64,000 nucleotides of DNA from Clostridia bacterium (GTDB taxonomy: Bacteria > Bacillota > Clostridia > TANB77 > CAG-508). Where the stretch lies: positions 62,001 through 126,000 of the forward strand of contig JAFWMA010000016.1 of NCBI GenBank assembly GCA_017510825.1. Direction: 5' to 3'. Each line of letters begins with the position of its first letter. Positions within the stretch are counted from its first letter, which is position 1. The notes below the pieces were generated by a model, which was not told the origin of the DNA, did not search any database, and saw only the letters and a program-made list of their open reading frames with translations. Positions 43,276 through 54,528 of the stretch are shown piece by piece. The translations under genes and the position numbers were made by a program.

Positions 43276-44643
43276 ATGGCTAAAGCTAAGACAGTTTTTG
43301 TATGTAGTGATTGTGGTTACGAATCACCCAAATGGCTTGGAAAGTGCCCTGCTTGTAACAGTTGGAACACTTTTTATGAGGAGAAAATTCAAAACACTTC
43401 TCAAAATGGCAGAAATACTAAACCAAAGGAAACTACAAAACCACTCAAGTTAAATAGTGTTATTGGCAAAGAAGAAATAAGAACTAAATCAAAAGTAAGT
43501 GAATTAGATAGAGTTCTTGGAGGAGGATTAGTAAAGGGATCTCTTATTTTAATTGGAGGAGAACCTGGTATTGGAAAATCTACTCTTATTTTACAACTTT
43601 GCGATAAAATTGCAGATGAAAAAGGAATAGTTCTGTACATATCAGGTGAAGAGTCTGCAGAGCAAGTTAAATTAAGAGCAGATAGACTTAATATCAAAAA
43701 TGACAATATAATGTTTTTAGGAGAAACAGATATAGATTCTATTGAAATTGAAATACAAAACATTAATCCAAAACTTGTCGTAATTGACTCAATCCAAACA
43801 ATGTATTCAAGCGAGATAACTTCAGCAGCAGGAACAGTAAGCCAAGTTAGAGAAATTACTGCTAGAGTAATGAAATGTTGTAAACAAAATAAAATTACTA
43901 CAGTACTAATTGGACATGTTACAAAAGACGGAAACATTGCTGGGCCAAGAGTATTAGAACATATGGTTGATACGGTGTTGTATTTAGAAGGTGAAAGATA
44001 TTTTTCATATAGAATACTAAGAAGTGTTAAAAATAGGTTTGGATCGACAAATGAAATTGGAATGTTTGAAATGAGAAATGAAGGAATGTGTGAAGTTACA
44101 AACCCATCAGAAGTGTTAATATCAGAAGATGCAGAACAAGTACCAGGTGCTGGAATAGTTTGTAGTCTCGAAGGAACTAGACCACTATTAGTCGAATTAC
44201 AAGCTTTAACAACTCCTAGTGTATATGGAATTCCAAAAAGAACAGGAAATGGAATTGACTATAACAAAATTACATTATTAATAGCAGTTTTAGAAAAAAG
44301 AGCTAGAATGTCATTAGGAAATCAAGATGTGTACTTAAACGTAGTAAGTGGTATGAAAATAAACGAACCAGCTATAGACCTAGGAATAGCTTTAGTAATT
44401 GCATCAAGCTTTAAAAATCTTTACATTTCGAAAGACACTGCAATTATAGGAGAAGTTGGCCTAACAGGTGAAATAAGAGCTGTAAATATGATTGATAAAA
44501 GATTAAAAGAAGCAGAAAGATTAGGTATAAAAAAATGCATAATTCCTCAAAATAACAAAAAACACTTGAAAGATAAATATAAATTAGATATAATGGGTGT
44601 TAGAAATATTAACGAAGCATTACGTTCAATTGGTATTGGATAA
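43276..44643 (+). CDS. radA: DNA repair protein RadA (Sms)
   Basis: 455 residues from ATG 43276 (AAAGGAA upstream; the ATG at 43252 overlaps the repeat). N-terminal C4 zinc finger (C10, C13, C24, C27 in VCSDCGYESPKWLGKCPACN), RecA-like ATPase with Walker A GGEPGIGKSTL (about 94-104), the RadA-specific KNRFG motif near 252, and a Lon-like C-terminal domain with DVYLNVVSGMKINEPAIDLG. Helps branch migration in recombination. disA follows 102 bp downstream, the usual Firmicute order. Part of its 3' end is duplicated after disA. Confidence 0.96.
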   Translation: MAKAKTVFVCSDCGYESPKWLGKCPACNSWNTFYEEKIQNTSQNGRNTKPKETTKPLKLNSVIGKEEIRTKSKVSELDRVLGGGLVKGSLILIGGEPGIGKSTLILQLCDKIADEKGIVLYISGEESAEQVKLRADRLNIKNDNIMFLGETDIDSIEIEIQNINPKLVVIDSIQTMYSSEITSAAGTVSQVREITARVMKCCKQNKITTVLIGHVTKDGNIAGPRVLEHMVDTVLYLEGERYFSYRILRSVKNRFGSTNEIGMFEMRNEGMCEVTNPSEVLISEDAEQVPGAGIVCSLEGTRPLLVELQALTTPSVYGIPKRTGNGIDYNKITLLIAVLEKRARMSLGNQDVYLNVVSGMKINEPAIDLGIALVIASSFKNLYISKDTAIIGEVGLTGEIRAVNMIDKRLKEAERLGIKKCIIPQNNKKHLKDKYKLDIMGVRNINEALRSIGIG

Positions 44644-44745
44644 AGTATAAAAATACATAAGCCAAAAGAGTATATATTCTCATTATAAACAAAAGCCAAT
44701 ATTTTAATAAGAAAAGAGAAATATACAAGAAAGGATGTAAGCAAA

Positions 44746-45795
44746 ATGGAATTAGTTAATATTTTGAAAATGATTGCGCCAGGTACTGAGATAAGAGAAG
44801 GGATTGACAATATATTAAAAGCAAAAACGGGAGCACTTATTGTAATTGGTGATGGCAAAGAAGTAGAACAACTGATAGATGGAGGATTCAACATTAGTGT
44901 CGATTTTACTTCCGCAAGACTATATGAACTTGCTAAAATGGATGGAGCTATCGTACTAAGCGAAGATCTAAAACAAATACTATATGCAAATGTTCAACTA
45001 ATTCCTGATTTTAGTATTCCCACAGTTGAAACAGGAACAAGACATAGGACTGCAGAACGTGTATCAAAGCAAACTGGAAAGATAGTAATTTCAATATCTC
45101 AAAGAAGAGAGATAATAACAATTTACAATAACAATTTAAGATATGTACTTCAAGATACTGACAGAGTTACATCAAAATCCAACCAAGCACTTCAAACAGC
45201 TGAAAAATATAGAAATGTATTTGATAACAAAATAAATATGCTTACAGAATATGAATTTAATGACATAGCAACACTAAACATGGTAATAGAATCAATACAA
45301 AGAGCAGAAATGGTAATGAGAATTGCTGATGAAGTTCAAAAATCTATTTTTGAACTTGGAACAGAGGGAAGACTATTAAAGATGCAACTAGATGAGTTAA
45401 CAACAGGAATAGAAAAAGAAGAAAAGTTAATTATAAAAGATTATGTAGAAAGCAAGAAGGCACAAAATGCATTTGAAGAAATAAGAAAACTAAGCTATGA
45501 TGATTTATTAAAAGAACAAATTGTTGCCAGAACACTAGGAATAAATGAACAAGACAATTATAATGAACTAACAGTATACACTAGAGGATACAGAATTTTA
45601 AACAAAGTTCCAAGGATGCCAAGCAACATTGTAGAAAACATAGTAAAAAAGTTTAAATCATTCCAAAAACTATTATCAGCAAATATAGAAGAACTTGATG
45701 AAGTAGATGGAATAGGAGAGGTTAGAGCAAAAACAATTGTACAATCATTAAAAAGAATGCAAGAACAATTTGTTTTTGATAGATTATTATTATAA
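44746..45795 (+). CDS. disA: DNA integrity scanning diadenylate cyclase DisA
   Basis: 349 residues. Makes c-di-AMP and scans DNA for branched structures. DAC domain with DGA (MDGAIVLSEDLKQ, about 66-78) and GTRHRTAERVSKQTGKIVIS (about 97-116), a helical spine, and a C-terminal helix-hairpin-helix domain including IEELDEVDGIGEVRAKTIVQ. AAAGGA precedes the ATG. In B. subtilis RadA binds DisA and limits its activity; the gene order here fits that partnership. Confidence 0.96.
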   Translation: MELVNILKMIAPGTEIREGIDNILKAKTGALIVIGDGKEVEQLIDGGFNISVDFTSARLYELAKMDGAIVLSEDLKQILYANVQLIPDFSIPTVETGTRHRTAERVSKQTGKIVISISQRREIITIYNNNLRYVLQDTDRVTSKSNQALQTAEKYRNVFDNKINMLTEYEFNDIATLNMVIESIQRAEMVMRIADEVQKSIFELGTEGRLLKMQLDELTTGIEKEEKLIIKDYVESKKAQNAFEEIRKLSYDDLLKEQIVARTLGINEQDNYNELTVYTRGYRILNKVPRMPSNIVENIVKKFKSFQKLLSANIEELDEVDGIGEVRAKTIVQSLKRMQEQFVFDRLLL

Positions 45796-45838
45796 ATAAC
45801 AAAAAACACTTGAAAGATAGATATAAATTAGATATAAT
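45795..45838 (+). repeat. 44-bp copy of the radA 3' end downstream of disA
   Basis: Matches 44551-44594 (codons for NNKKHLKDKYKLDI of RadA) with one mismatch. The copy starts at the disA stop codon and is 1244 bp from the original. It now lies in untranslated sequence between disA and the cyclophilin gene. Confidence 0.85.
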
Positions 45839-45912
45839 AAATGACAGAAAAAATAACATAGTATTGAAAACACAAATCTAACTTGATTTGTACACAAAGA
45901 AAGGAAAGAAAA

Positions 45913-46905
45913 ATGAAAGAAGAATCAAACAAAAAAAATGAAACAAAAGTAGAAGGAAGCTCATCAAAAATAGCAATATGTGCTTCAATAATTGCAATAT
46001 TTATTGTATTAGGATTAATAGCTTATGTAGCAAACACTATGATACAAAAAGCAAATTATAAAAAAGAAAATCCAGAAGTAACTATTGAAATTGAAAATTT
46101 CGGAACAATAAAAGCAGAATTATATCCAGAATATGCACCGAACACTGTAACAAACTTTATTGCACTAGCAAATAAAGGGTTTTATAATGGATTAACATTT
46201 CACAGAACAATACCTGATTTTATGATACAAGGTGGAGATAAAAAGGGTGATGGATCTGGAAGTGCAGCTCTTTCCGATTTAGGAATTGAAAAACAAGAAG
46301 ACTCAAATACAAATACAACTACTAATTCTATAGTAGGCGAAACAGAAAACAAAGACGATTATTCTATAAAAGGTGAATTTATACTAAATGGATTTACTCA
46401 AAACAATTTAAAGCACAGAAAAGGTGTTTTATCTATGGCAAGATCAGATTATAGTGCACAAGGTTCAACTACTATAACAAAAAAAGGATATGACTCAGCA
46501 TCATCACAATTCTTTATTATGACAGCTGATAATACAAGCTTAGATGGTTCATATGCTGCTTTTGGAATGGTAACAGAAGGAATGGATGTAGTTGAAAAAA
46601 TAGCCAATGTTGAAGTTGAAACAAGAGAAGAAAGCACAGGAGAGGATGGAGCAGATACAACTAAAACAAAGGATAGACCAGTAAATCCACCAGTAATCAA
46701 ATCAATAACAGTTGATACCAAGGGTGTAGATTACGGTATGCCAGAAACATTAGAACCATTTGATTACTATTCATACATGATGAAACAATACTATGGTGGA
46801 CAATCTGGAATGAATGGTATGGGAGGAATGTCAGGAACATCAAGTACACCACTTACAACTGAAACAACAGAAGAAACAGAAACTATAGGAACAACTGAAG
46901 AATAA
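45913..46905 (+). CDS. Membrane-anchored cyclophilin-type peptidyl-prolyl isomerase
   Basis: 330 residues from ATG 45913 (AAAGGAAAG upstream). One membrane helix at about 17-40, then a cyclophilin domain on the outside: FGTIKAELYPEYAPNTVTNF, FHRTIPDFMIQGGDKKGDGS (catalytic Arg in FHRT), KHRKGVLSMARSDYSAQGST and SSQFFIMTADNTSLDGSYAA with the conserved Gln-Phe-Phe-Ile. An insertion rich in Asn/Thr (about 135-155) and a Gly/Met then Thr/Glu-rich tail are unusual. Likely helps folding of exported proteins. Confidence 0.9.
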   Translation: MKEESNKKNETKVEGSSSKIAICASIIAIFIVLGLIAYVANTMIQKANYKKENPEVTIEIENFGTIKAELYPEYAPNTVTNFIALANKGFYNGLTFHRTIPDFMIQGGDKKGDGSGSAALSDLGIEKQEDSNTNTTTNSIVGETENKDDYSIKGEFILNGFTQNNLKHRKGVLSMARSDYSAQGSTTITKKGYDSASSQFFIMTADNTSLDGSYAAFGMVTEGMDVVEKIANVEVETREESTGEDGADTTKTKDRPVNPPVIKSITVDTKGVDYGMPETLEPFDYYSYMMKQYYGGQSGMNGMGGMSGTSSTPLTTETTEETETIGTTEE

Positions 46906-46918
46906 TTAGTCACTTATA

Positions 46919-46970
46919 GACGAAAAATTTTGACACAAGCAATAGTTACGTCAAAATTTTTCGTCATTTT
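46919..46970. terminator. Long hairpin terminator
   Basis: GACGAAAAATTTTGAC (46919-46934) pairs with GTCAAAATTTTTCGTC (46950-46965), followed by ATTTTT. Between it and hrcA, 47037-47049 repeats the end of MITE family D (GTTACAATTCACA). Confidence 0.85.
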
Positions 46971-47116
46971 TGATAAAAGTGAATTATAATACAATACAAA
47001 TAACTATTCAATATTAAGATACTAGTTAATTCACAGTTACAATTCACAAAAATTTCACAATAAAAATTAGCAAACTCTATTGACTTTTGCTAAAAATGGT
47101 TATAATATATAGTAAG

Positions 47117-47143
47117 TTAGCAATCAAACAACAAGAGTGCTAA
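47117..47143. promoter_or_regulatory. CIRCE operator of HrcA
   Basis: TTAGCAATC (47117-47125), 9-bp spacer, GAGTGCTAA (47135-47143): one mismatch from the consensus TTAGCACTC-N9-GAGTGCTAA. A TATAATATA box lies at 47101-47109, so HrcA bound here would block transcription of hrcA-grpE-dnaK-dnaJ. Confidence 0.93.
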
Positions 47144-47169
47144 TATAAGATTATGAACGGAGGCCCAAT

Positions 47170-48171
47170 TTGGAATTAGATAATCGTAAAAAACGAATAT
47201 TACAAGCAATCGTAAACGAATATGTAAATACAATTGAGCCAGTAAGTTCAAATAGTATAATAAAAAAATATAATTTAGAGTGTAGTAGTGCAACAGTAAG
47301 AAACGAAATGGCTGAATTAGAAAAAAAAGGGCTACTAGAAAAAACACATACTTCAAGTGGAAGAGTACCATCAAATAAAGGATATAGATTTTATGTTGAT
47401 GAATTGCTAAATGATAATGATTTAGATGTAAATGAAATAAAATATATTAATTCAAAATTACAAAATAAAGTGGATGAAATGGAAGAACTAACAAAAATAG
47501 CGACAAACACTATATCAGAAATAACACATTACACTACAATTGCAATAGAACCAAGTGCCTTAAAACAAAAAATTGAAGAAATAAAATTTGTACTACTTGG
47601 CAATCGAATGCTTATGGCTATAATACTAACAGAAACTGGGACAATTAAAGAAACGATAATTAAGTTTGATAAGGACATTAACCAAGAGCAAGTCGATACA
47701 TTATCATTAATGTTTAATAACAAACTAAAAGGTAAATTATTATCATCTATAAATCTACCTATGGAGCAATATATAATGCAAGAAATGAACTATAGATTAG
47801 ATGTTATTAAGCCAATAATAAAGCAGATAACAAGAGTATTAAAAGATGAATCAAACATATATTTAAAAGGAACAGGTCAAGCATTAGATAATCCGGAATT
47901 TAGAAGCAATGAAATAGCAAAAAAATTCCTAGGATTACTAGACGAAAGAAACTTAATATTCAACTTACTAGATGCAGATGATGACTTCAAAATATATATA
48001 GGGAATGAAATAACAGGACTAAATGAATTCAGTTTAATAACATACAAAAATAAAGTCGGAGGAAAAGATTTAGGTACGATAGGAATACTTGGACCAACTA
48101 GAATGGACTACTCAAAAGTAATATCTGTACTTAAGTATATTAGTAAGGAACTCAATAAAGGGCTAATTTGA
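47170..48171 (+). CDS. hrcA: Heat-inducible transcription repressor HrcA
   Basis: 333 residues starting at TTG 47170 (CGGAGG upstream). N-terminal winged helix: LDNRKKRILQAIVNEYVNTI, then SSATVRNEMAELEKKGLLEK and THTSSGRVPSNKGYRFYVDE, all family hallmarks. The C-terminal part ends with the GTIGILGPTRMDYSKVISVL signature. Represses the heat-shock operon through the CIRCE site at 47117, including its own gene, and is stabilised by GroEL in known cases. Confidence 0.96.
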   Translation: MELDNRKKRILQAIVNEYVNTIEPVSSNSIIKKYNLECSSATVRNEMAELEKKGLLEKTHTSSGRVPSNKGYRFYVDELLNDNDLDVNEIKYINSKLQNKVDEMEELTKIATNTISEITHYTTIAIEPSALKQKIEEIKFVLLGNRMLMAIILTETGTIKETIIKFDKDINQEQVDTLSLMFNNKLKGKLLSSINLPMEQYIMQEMNYRLDVIKPIIKQITRVLKDESNIYLKGTGQALDNPEFRSNEIAKKFLGLLDERNLIFNLLDADDDFKIYIGNEITGLNEFSLITYKNKVGGKDLGTIGILGPTRMDYSKVISVLKYISKELNKGLI

Positions 48172-48274
48172 AAAAATAAAAAATTTTACTTACATTGATA
48201 AAAGAATTTTAATTATGCTAAAATCAACAAAATGAAAATTAAAAATTAGAATTTTAATATAGAAAGGAGAAAAA

Positions 48275-48799
48275 ATGGAAGAGGAAAAAAAAGAACAACC
48301 TAAAATGGAAATTGAAAATGAGCCTCAAACAGCTGAAGAAAAGAAACTCAAAAAATTACAGAATAAGATTCAGGAGCAAATAAAAGAAATTGCAGACTTT
48401 GATGATAGAAATAAGAGGTTAATTGCTGAATTTGATAATTTCAAAAAAAGAAGTAATAAAGAGAGAACAGAATTACATAACTCAGTAATGGGAGATGTCG
48501 TAACATCGCTTTTACCTGTTATTGATAATCTTGAAAAAGCAGTTGCATCCGAAACGTCTGACGAACAATATAAAAACGGAGTTGAAATGGTTTTAAATCA
48601 ATTCAAAGACGTTCTAAAAGCTAACGGTGTAAAAGAAATAAATGCAGTTGGGCAATCATTTGATCCATCACTACATGAAGCAGTAAGTACTATTGAAGAC
48701 CCAGAATTAGGAACTCAGGTAGTAAAAGAAGAATTTAGAAAAGGCTATATGATTGGTGATAGAGTATTACGTCATTCATTGGTAGTAGTAGCTAACTAA
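48275..48799 (+). CDS. grpE: Nucleotide exchange factor GrpE
   Basis: 174 residues. Charged N-terminal tail, long coiled coil (KKLQNKIQEQIKEIADFDDR), then the family core LIAEFDNFKKRSNKERTELH and the beta wing with SFDPSLHEAVSTIEDPELGT and GYMIGDRVLRHSLVVVA. Exchanges ADP for ATP on DnaK. AAAGGAG precedes the ATG; second gene of the heat-shock operon. Confidence 0.96.
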   Translation: MEEEKKEQPKMEIENEPQTAEEKKLKKLQNKIQEQIKEIADFDDRNKRLIAEFDNFKKRSNKERTELHNSVMGDVVTSLLPVIDNLEKAVASETSDEQYKNGVEMVLNQFKDVLKANGVKEINAVGQSFDPSLHEAVSTIEDPELGTQVVKEEFRKGYMIGDRVLRHSLVVVAN

Positions 48800-48918
48800 A
48801 TTGATGCTTTATACTAATCAAAATTGTTATTAATTTTATTTAATATATATAAACATAAGATAATAAAATCAGAGAGATAATGAAATTTGCTAATCTCATA
48901 AGCAAAAATATATATTAG

Positions 48919-50781
<1,863 letters not shown>

Positions 50782-50795
50782 AATTTTAAACACTC

Positions 50796-50983
50796 TGTGC
50801 AATTAGTAACGGGTCTATTCTGCACGTTTGTGCAGAACAGACCAAACCCACTTTTTGACAGAGTGTTTATGTTAAATATTTTGCAAAACAATGTCTTACA
50901 TTCATTGTTCTTAATTATTAAGTCAATTAAAGGGCTGGTATTTTTTTGTACAAATGTGCAGAAAAAATGTCCATAATTGCACA
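50796..50983. repeat. Inverted-repeat element family B, copy 3, between dnaK and dnaJ
   Basis: Outer ends TGTGCAATTA (50796-50805) and TAATTGCACA (50974-50983) are exact complements. Inside are GGGTCTATTCTGCAC with GTGCAGAACAGACC, a further GTACAAATGTGCAGAAAA half-palindrome, and AAACACTCTGT (50788) with ACAGAGTGTTT (50858-50868). The element splits the operon and could terminate or stabilise the dnaK message. Confidence 0.72.
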
Positions 50984-51000
50984 GAAAGGATGAAACATCA

Positions 51001-52178
51001 TGGCAAAAGATTACTACGAAACATTAGGTGTATCAAAAGATGCATCTGATGATGAAATAAAAAGAGCCTACAGAAAATTAGCTAAAAAATGGCACCCAGA
51101 TGCTAACCCAGACAATAGAAAAGAAGCTGAAGAAAAGTTTAAAGAAGTAGGAGAAGCATACGAGGTACTATCAAATCCACAAAAAAAGAAAATGTATGAT
51201 CAATTTGGATCTGCAGATGGACCACAGGGATTTAATGGAGCTAGTGGATTTGATGGATTTAGCGGATTTGGTGGTTTCGATGGATTTAGAAATGGATCCT
51301 ATACATACTCAAGTAGCGGATTTGGATTTAACGATGTTGTAGACGATTTTGTATCATCAATCTTTGGTGGAGGGGCAAGAAGAACAGCAAGGAGACCAGA
51401 TTCACCACAAAGAGGTGCTGATTTAAGAACAAATCTTAACATTTCTTTTGAAGAATCTTTTACAGGTGTAAAAAAAGAATTTTCAATTAATAAAAGAATT
51501 AAGTGTGAACACTGTGATGGAAAAGGTGCTAAGCCAGGAACAAAGATTGAAACATGCAACGAATGTCATGGAACTGGTCAAGTTAGAAAAAATCAATCTA
51601 TTGGTGGATTTGCAACATTTCAAACTGTTGGAACATGTGAAACATGTAGAGGCACAGGTAAAATAATTAAAGAGCCGTGTGACTACTGCAATGGAAAAGG
51701 TACAATAAGGAAAAATGTTAGCATTGAGGTTGAAATTCCAGCTGGAATTCAAGACGGACATACTCTTAGGTTAAGTCACAAAGGAGAGCCCGGAATTAAC
51801 GGTGGAGAAAATGGAGACATATATTTAGATATAAAAGTAAAAAAGAGTAAAGTGTTTACTAGAAATGGATACAATGTTGAATGTACCATTCCAATTACAA
51901 TAACTCAAGCGACCTTAGGTGCTGAACTAAAAATTCCAACTGTAACAGGTAAAGATGAATTGTATAAAATAGCAGAGGGGACTCAAACAGGAACAAGTTT
52001 TGCAATTAGAGGAAAAGGGTTTAAAAGGCTTAACAGTAATGCTACAGGAGATTTAGTATTTACAGTTCAAGTTCAAATCCCAAAAAGATTAAATAAGAAA
52101 CAAAGAGATTTGTTTAATCAACTTGCTGAAACAATGAATGAACAACCACCAATTAGAAAAAGAGGAATATTTGGATAA
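51001..52178 (+). CDS. dnaJ: Chaperone protein DnaJ
   Basis: 392 residues. J domain at 1-66 with the HPD motif in [10 protein letters not shown], a Gly/Phe-rich region (about 75-115), four CxxCxGxG zinc repeats ([32 protein letters not shown]) and C-terminal substrate-binding domains. Type I DnaJ. AAAGGATG precedes the start; the coding triplets begin ATGGCAAAAGATTACTAC at 51000-51001 depending on the counted base. Last gene of the heat-shock operon. Confidence 0.96.
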
Positions 52179-52210
52179 AAACATCCCCATGAAGTGAGGA
52201 TGTTTTTTTT
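52177..52210 (+). terminator. Terminator of the heat-shock operon
   Basis: AAAACATCC-N12-GGATGTTTTTTTT, overlapping the dnaJ stop codon region. Confidence 0.9.
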
Positions 52211-52469
52211 CGATTGATAGAAAAATATTCATTCAAAAATATAGTTGGAACAGTAATGGAACACCAAATTTCGGTAGCCCAACTGCACCAGGGACAACTT
52301 TAAATGGCCCAAGTAATAATTCATAAATGTAAATAAAAGTCAATGGATTTTATGTAAATCAATAAAAATCATTGACTTTTTTACAATAATTTTATATAAT
52401 AAAGTTTAAGAGCTTTTATTTATAAATATAATTAAAATAACTTCATATTTTTTTATAGGGGTGAAGATA
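52211..52469. other. Intergenic region with a possible protein remnant
   Basis: One frame reads KYSWNSNGTPNFGSPTAPGT then TLNGPSNNS before a stop at about 52325, with no start codon; the Ser/Asn/Gly/Pro-rich tail looks protein-like but no family is evident. Nearby is a GTCAATGGATTTTATG / ATAAAAATCATTGAC inverted repeat (about 52342-52378) that may act as a terminator. A TATAATAAAG box at 52395 could be the promoter for the sugar transferase. Confidence 0.35.
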
Positions 52470-53171
52470 GTGGAAAAAGTTAAAAATATTGAAAGCATTA
52501 AAGTAAAAACATCAATTGAAAGTAAAGAATTGATGGTGATAAAGAACAAAAAAATTCTATACCCTGTTATTAAAAGAACAGTAGATATAATGGGAGGGAT
52601 AGTTGGGGTATTAATTTTAATACCAGTATTAATAGTTGTTTGGATAATGAGAAAGAAGAACAAAGAAGATGGACCATTGTTTTATGACCAACTAAGAATA
52701 GGGAAAAACGGAAAAGTATTTAAACTATATAAATTTCGTTCAATGGTTATAGGAGCAGACGATGCTTTAAAAAAATATTTAGAAGAAAATCCAAAAGCAA
52801 AAAAGGAATATACCAAATATAAAAAATTAAGATATGACCCAAGAATAACCAAAAGTGGAAAATTTTTAAGGAAAACTTCACTCGATGAATGGCCACAATT
52901 TATAAACATTTTAAAAGGAGATATGAGTTTAGTTGGACCTAGACCATATTTACCTAGAGAAAAGGAAGATATGGGGATATATTATGACTACATAATAAAG
53001 GTAAAACCAGGATTATCTGGACCATGGCAAATTGGAGGAAGATCAAAAGTTTCTTTTGAAGATAGAATGCAAATTGATAGAGAATACATACAAAATCTTA
53101 GTTTGAAAACAGATTTAAAAATATTATTTACTACGTTTGTGAAGGTGTTTAAAAAGGATGGCGCAGGATAA
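52470..53171 (+). CDS. Undecaprenyl-phosphate sugar phosphotransferase
   Basis: 233 residues from GTG 52470 (AGGGGTGA eight bases upstream; GTG 52461 is the alternative). One membrane helix near 36-58 (DIMGGIVGVLILIPVLIVVW), then the bacterial sugar transferase domain: GPLFYDQLRIGKNGKVFKLY and KFRSM, KFLRKTSLDEWPQFINILKG and DMSLVGPRPYLPRE. It loads the first sugar-1-phosphate on undecaprenyl phosphate to start a polysaccharide repeat. It probably serves the exopolysaccharide genes at 55686 onward although separated by the sortase locus. Confidence 0.93.
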   Translation: MEKVKNIESIKVKTSIESKELMVIKNKKILYPVIKRTVDIMGGIVGVLILIPVLIVVWIMRKKNKEDGPLFYDQLRIGKNGKVFKLYKFRSMVIGADDALKKYLEENPKAKKEYTKYKKLRYDPRITKSGKFLRKTSLDEWPQFINILKGDMSLVGPRPYLPREKEDMGIYYDYIIKVKPGLSGPWQIGGRSKVSFEDRMQIDREYIQNLSLKTDLKILFTTFVKVFKKDGAG

Positions 53172-53225
53172 AGAAGTACTGAGAGACAAGTTTTAAAATA
53201 AAAATAAAAAAAATCAAAAAAAGTA

Positions 53226-53254
53226 TTGCATAAAAAATAGTACTATGGTATAAT
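53226..53254 (+). promoter_or_regulatory. Promoter of the sortase locus
   Basis: TTGCAT (53226-53231), 17-bp spacer, TATAAT (53249-53254), 35 bp before the ATG at 53290. Confidence 0.75.
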
Positions 53255-53289
53255 ACATACTGTAGATTAGTTAAAGGGAGGAAATTAAT

Positions 53290-53826
53290 ATGAGAAATTT
53301 ACAAAAGGTAGCTATATTGGTAACAATTTTATTGGTAGTTTTATCAGTAAGGGTATTTGCAATGACACAAAGTGATTTTGTTGCTTATGTTACTAAAGAA
53401 CATACTTACAACGGTATAACTTACCAAATGAGCTCAACACACAAGAGAGAATTGGAAAATTATTTAAAAGATAATCCTATAACTGAAGCTCAAGCAGATG
53501 AAATGAAAACAAAATTTGATAGTTTATTAGCATATGCTGGTGCAAATGGAATAAAAGATCCAACAAAAGCAACTTATGAGCAAAAACAAACTCTACTTGC
53601 AAAAGCAAACGAAATTGCTGCAGTAATAGGTTTAACTGTAAAATACAATTCTACAGATAAGGCACTTGAGTTCTACAAAGACGGAAAATTAATTTTAGCA
53701 ACTGGTTTAGAAAATGGATATGTGTTAACTCAAACTGGTAGCTCAAATTACATCTATTTAGCTATACCTGCTGTAGCTGGCGTATTAGCATTAGCTGGAA
53801 TAGTAGTATTCAAAAAAAGAGCATAA
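53290..53826 (+). CDS. Predicted sortase substrate with LTQTG motif
   Basis: 178 residues. Signal peptide at 1-24 (VAILVTILLVVLSVRVFA), a helical soluble middle of about 120 residues, then a sorting-signal-like C-terminus: LTQTG at 146-150, a hydrophobic helix (IYLAIPAVAGVLALAGIVVF) and the basic tail KKRA. Pro of the usual LPxTG is replaced by Thr. The class D sortase encoded 31 bp downstream is the likely processing enzyme. GGGAGG precedes the ATG. The middle domain is not recognised. Confidence 0.75.
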   Translation: MRNLQKVAILVTILLVVLSVRVFAMTQSDFVAYVTKEHTYNGITYQMSSTHKRELENYLKDNPITEAQADEMKTKFDSLLAYAGANGIKDPTKATYEQKQTLLAKANEIAAVIGLTVKYNSTDKALEFYKDGKLILATGLENGYVLTQTGSSNYIYLAIPAVAGVLALAGIVVFKKRA

Positions 53827-53857
53827 AATAAAATGTTTATGTAAAGAAAGGCATAAT

Positions 53858-54508
53858 ATGGGAAGTAATAGTAATCAAAACAATATTGTGCTAAAAATAA
53901 CAAAAGCAACTATTAGGAACATAATAGTTGCTTTATTATTAGCTACAGTATTTTTAATTATAATATACGGATTAACTAGAGAGGAAGTAAATACAACAGT
54001 TTCACTATTAAAAACAATTTCTATTGAAACGAACAAACAAATTGCATCAAATATTGTATTTAATAAAGAAGAAAAAACAGTAAGAAATCGCCCAGAATTT
54101 GGTACACAATATGCACAAATAAAAATCGAAAGTTTAGGAATAGATATACCTTTATACCATGGTGATTCACTATCACTTTTAAGAAACGGTGCTGGTCAAA
54201 TGTCAAGTGCTTATTTCCCTGGTGAAGGTGGAACTGTAGTCTGCATGGCACACAATACAGACAAAATGTTTAAGAGATTACCTGAAATAGAAAATGGTGC
54301 AAAAATTGTTATTGAAACTTCATACGGAATTTTTGAATATGAAGTATATAATACAAAAATAATAGATATGCACGATGTAGACGAAATTGAAATTCAAGAT
54401 AAAGAAGAAATACTTGACGTTTTTACATGTTATCCAGTAAATGGGATAGGTCATAAAACACAGAGATTTGTAGCATATTCAAAATTAGTTAATTATATAG
54501 AACCATAA
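53858..54508 (+). CDS. Class D sortase
   Basis: 216 residues. One membrane helix (about 22-42), stem, then the sortase barrel: ESLGIDIPLYHGDSLSLLRN, GTVVCMAHNTD with the catalytic His (about 129), and VFTCYPVNGIGHKTQRFVAY with catalytic Cys and Arg. The TCYPV box and small size fit class D. Cleaves the sorting motif and links the protein to the wall, or to a lipid or pilus acceptor. AAAGGCA lies before the ATG. Confidence 0.9.
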   Translation: MGSNSNQNNIVLKITKATIRNIIVALLLATVFLIIIYGLTREEVNTTVSLLKTISIETNKQIASNIVFNKEEKTVRNRPEFGTQYAQIKIESLGIDIPLYHGDSLSLLRNGAGQMSSAYFPGEGGTVVCMAHNTDKMFKRLPEIENGAKIVIETSYGIFEYEVYNTKIIDMHDVDEIEIQDKEEILDVFTCYPVNGIGHKTQRFVAYSKLVNYIEP

Positions 54509-54528
54509 ACAAAGAAAGGAATGCATTA

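Noticed and set aside
47037-47049. Full MITE family D copy upstream of hrcA
   Set aside because: Only 13 bases of one end are present and no matching opposite end was found nearby.
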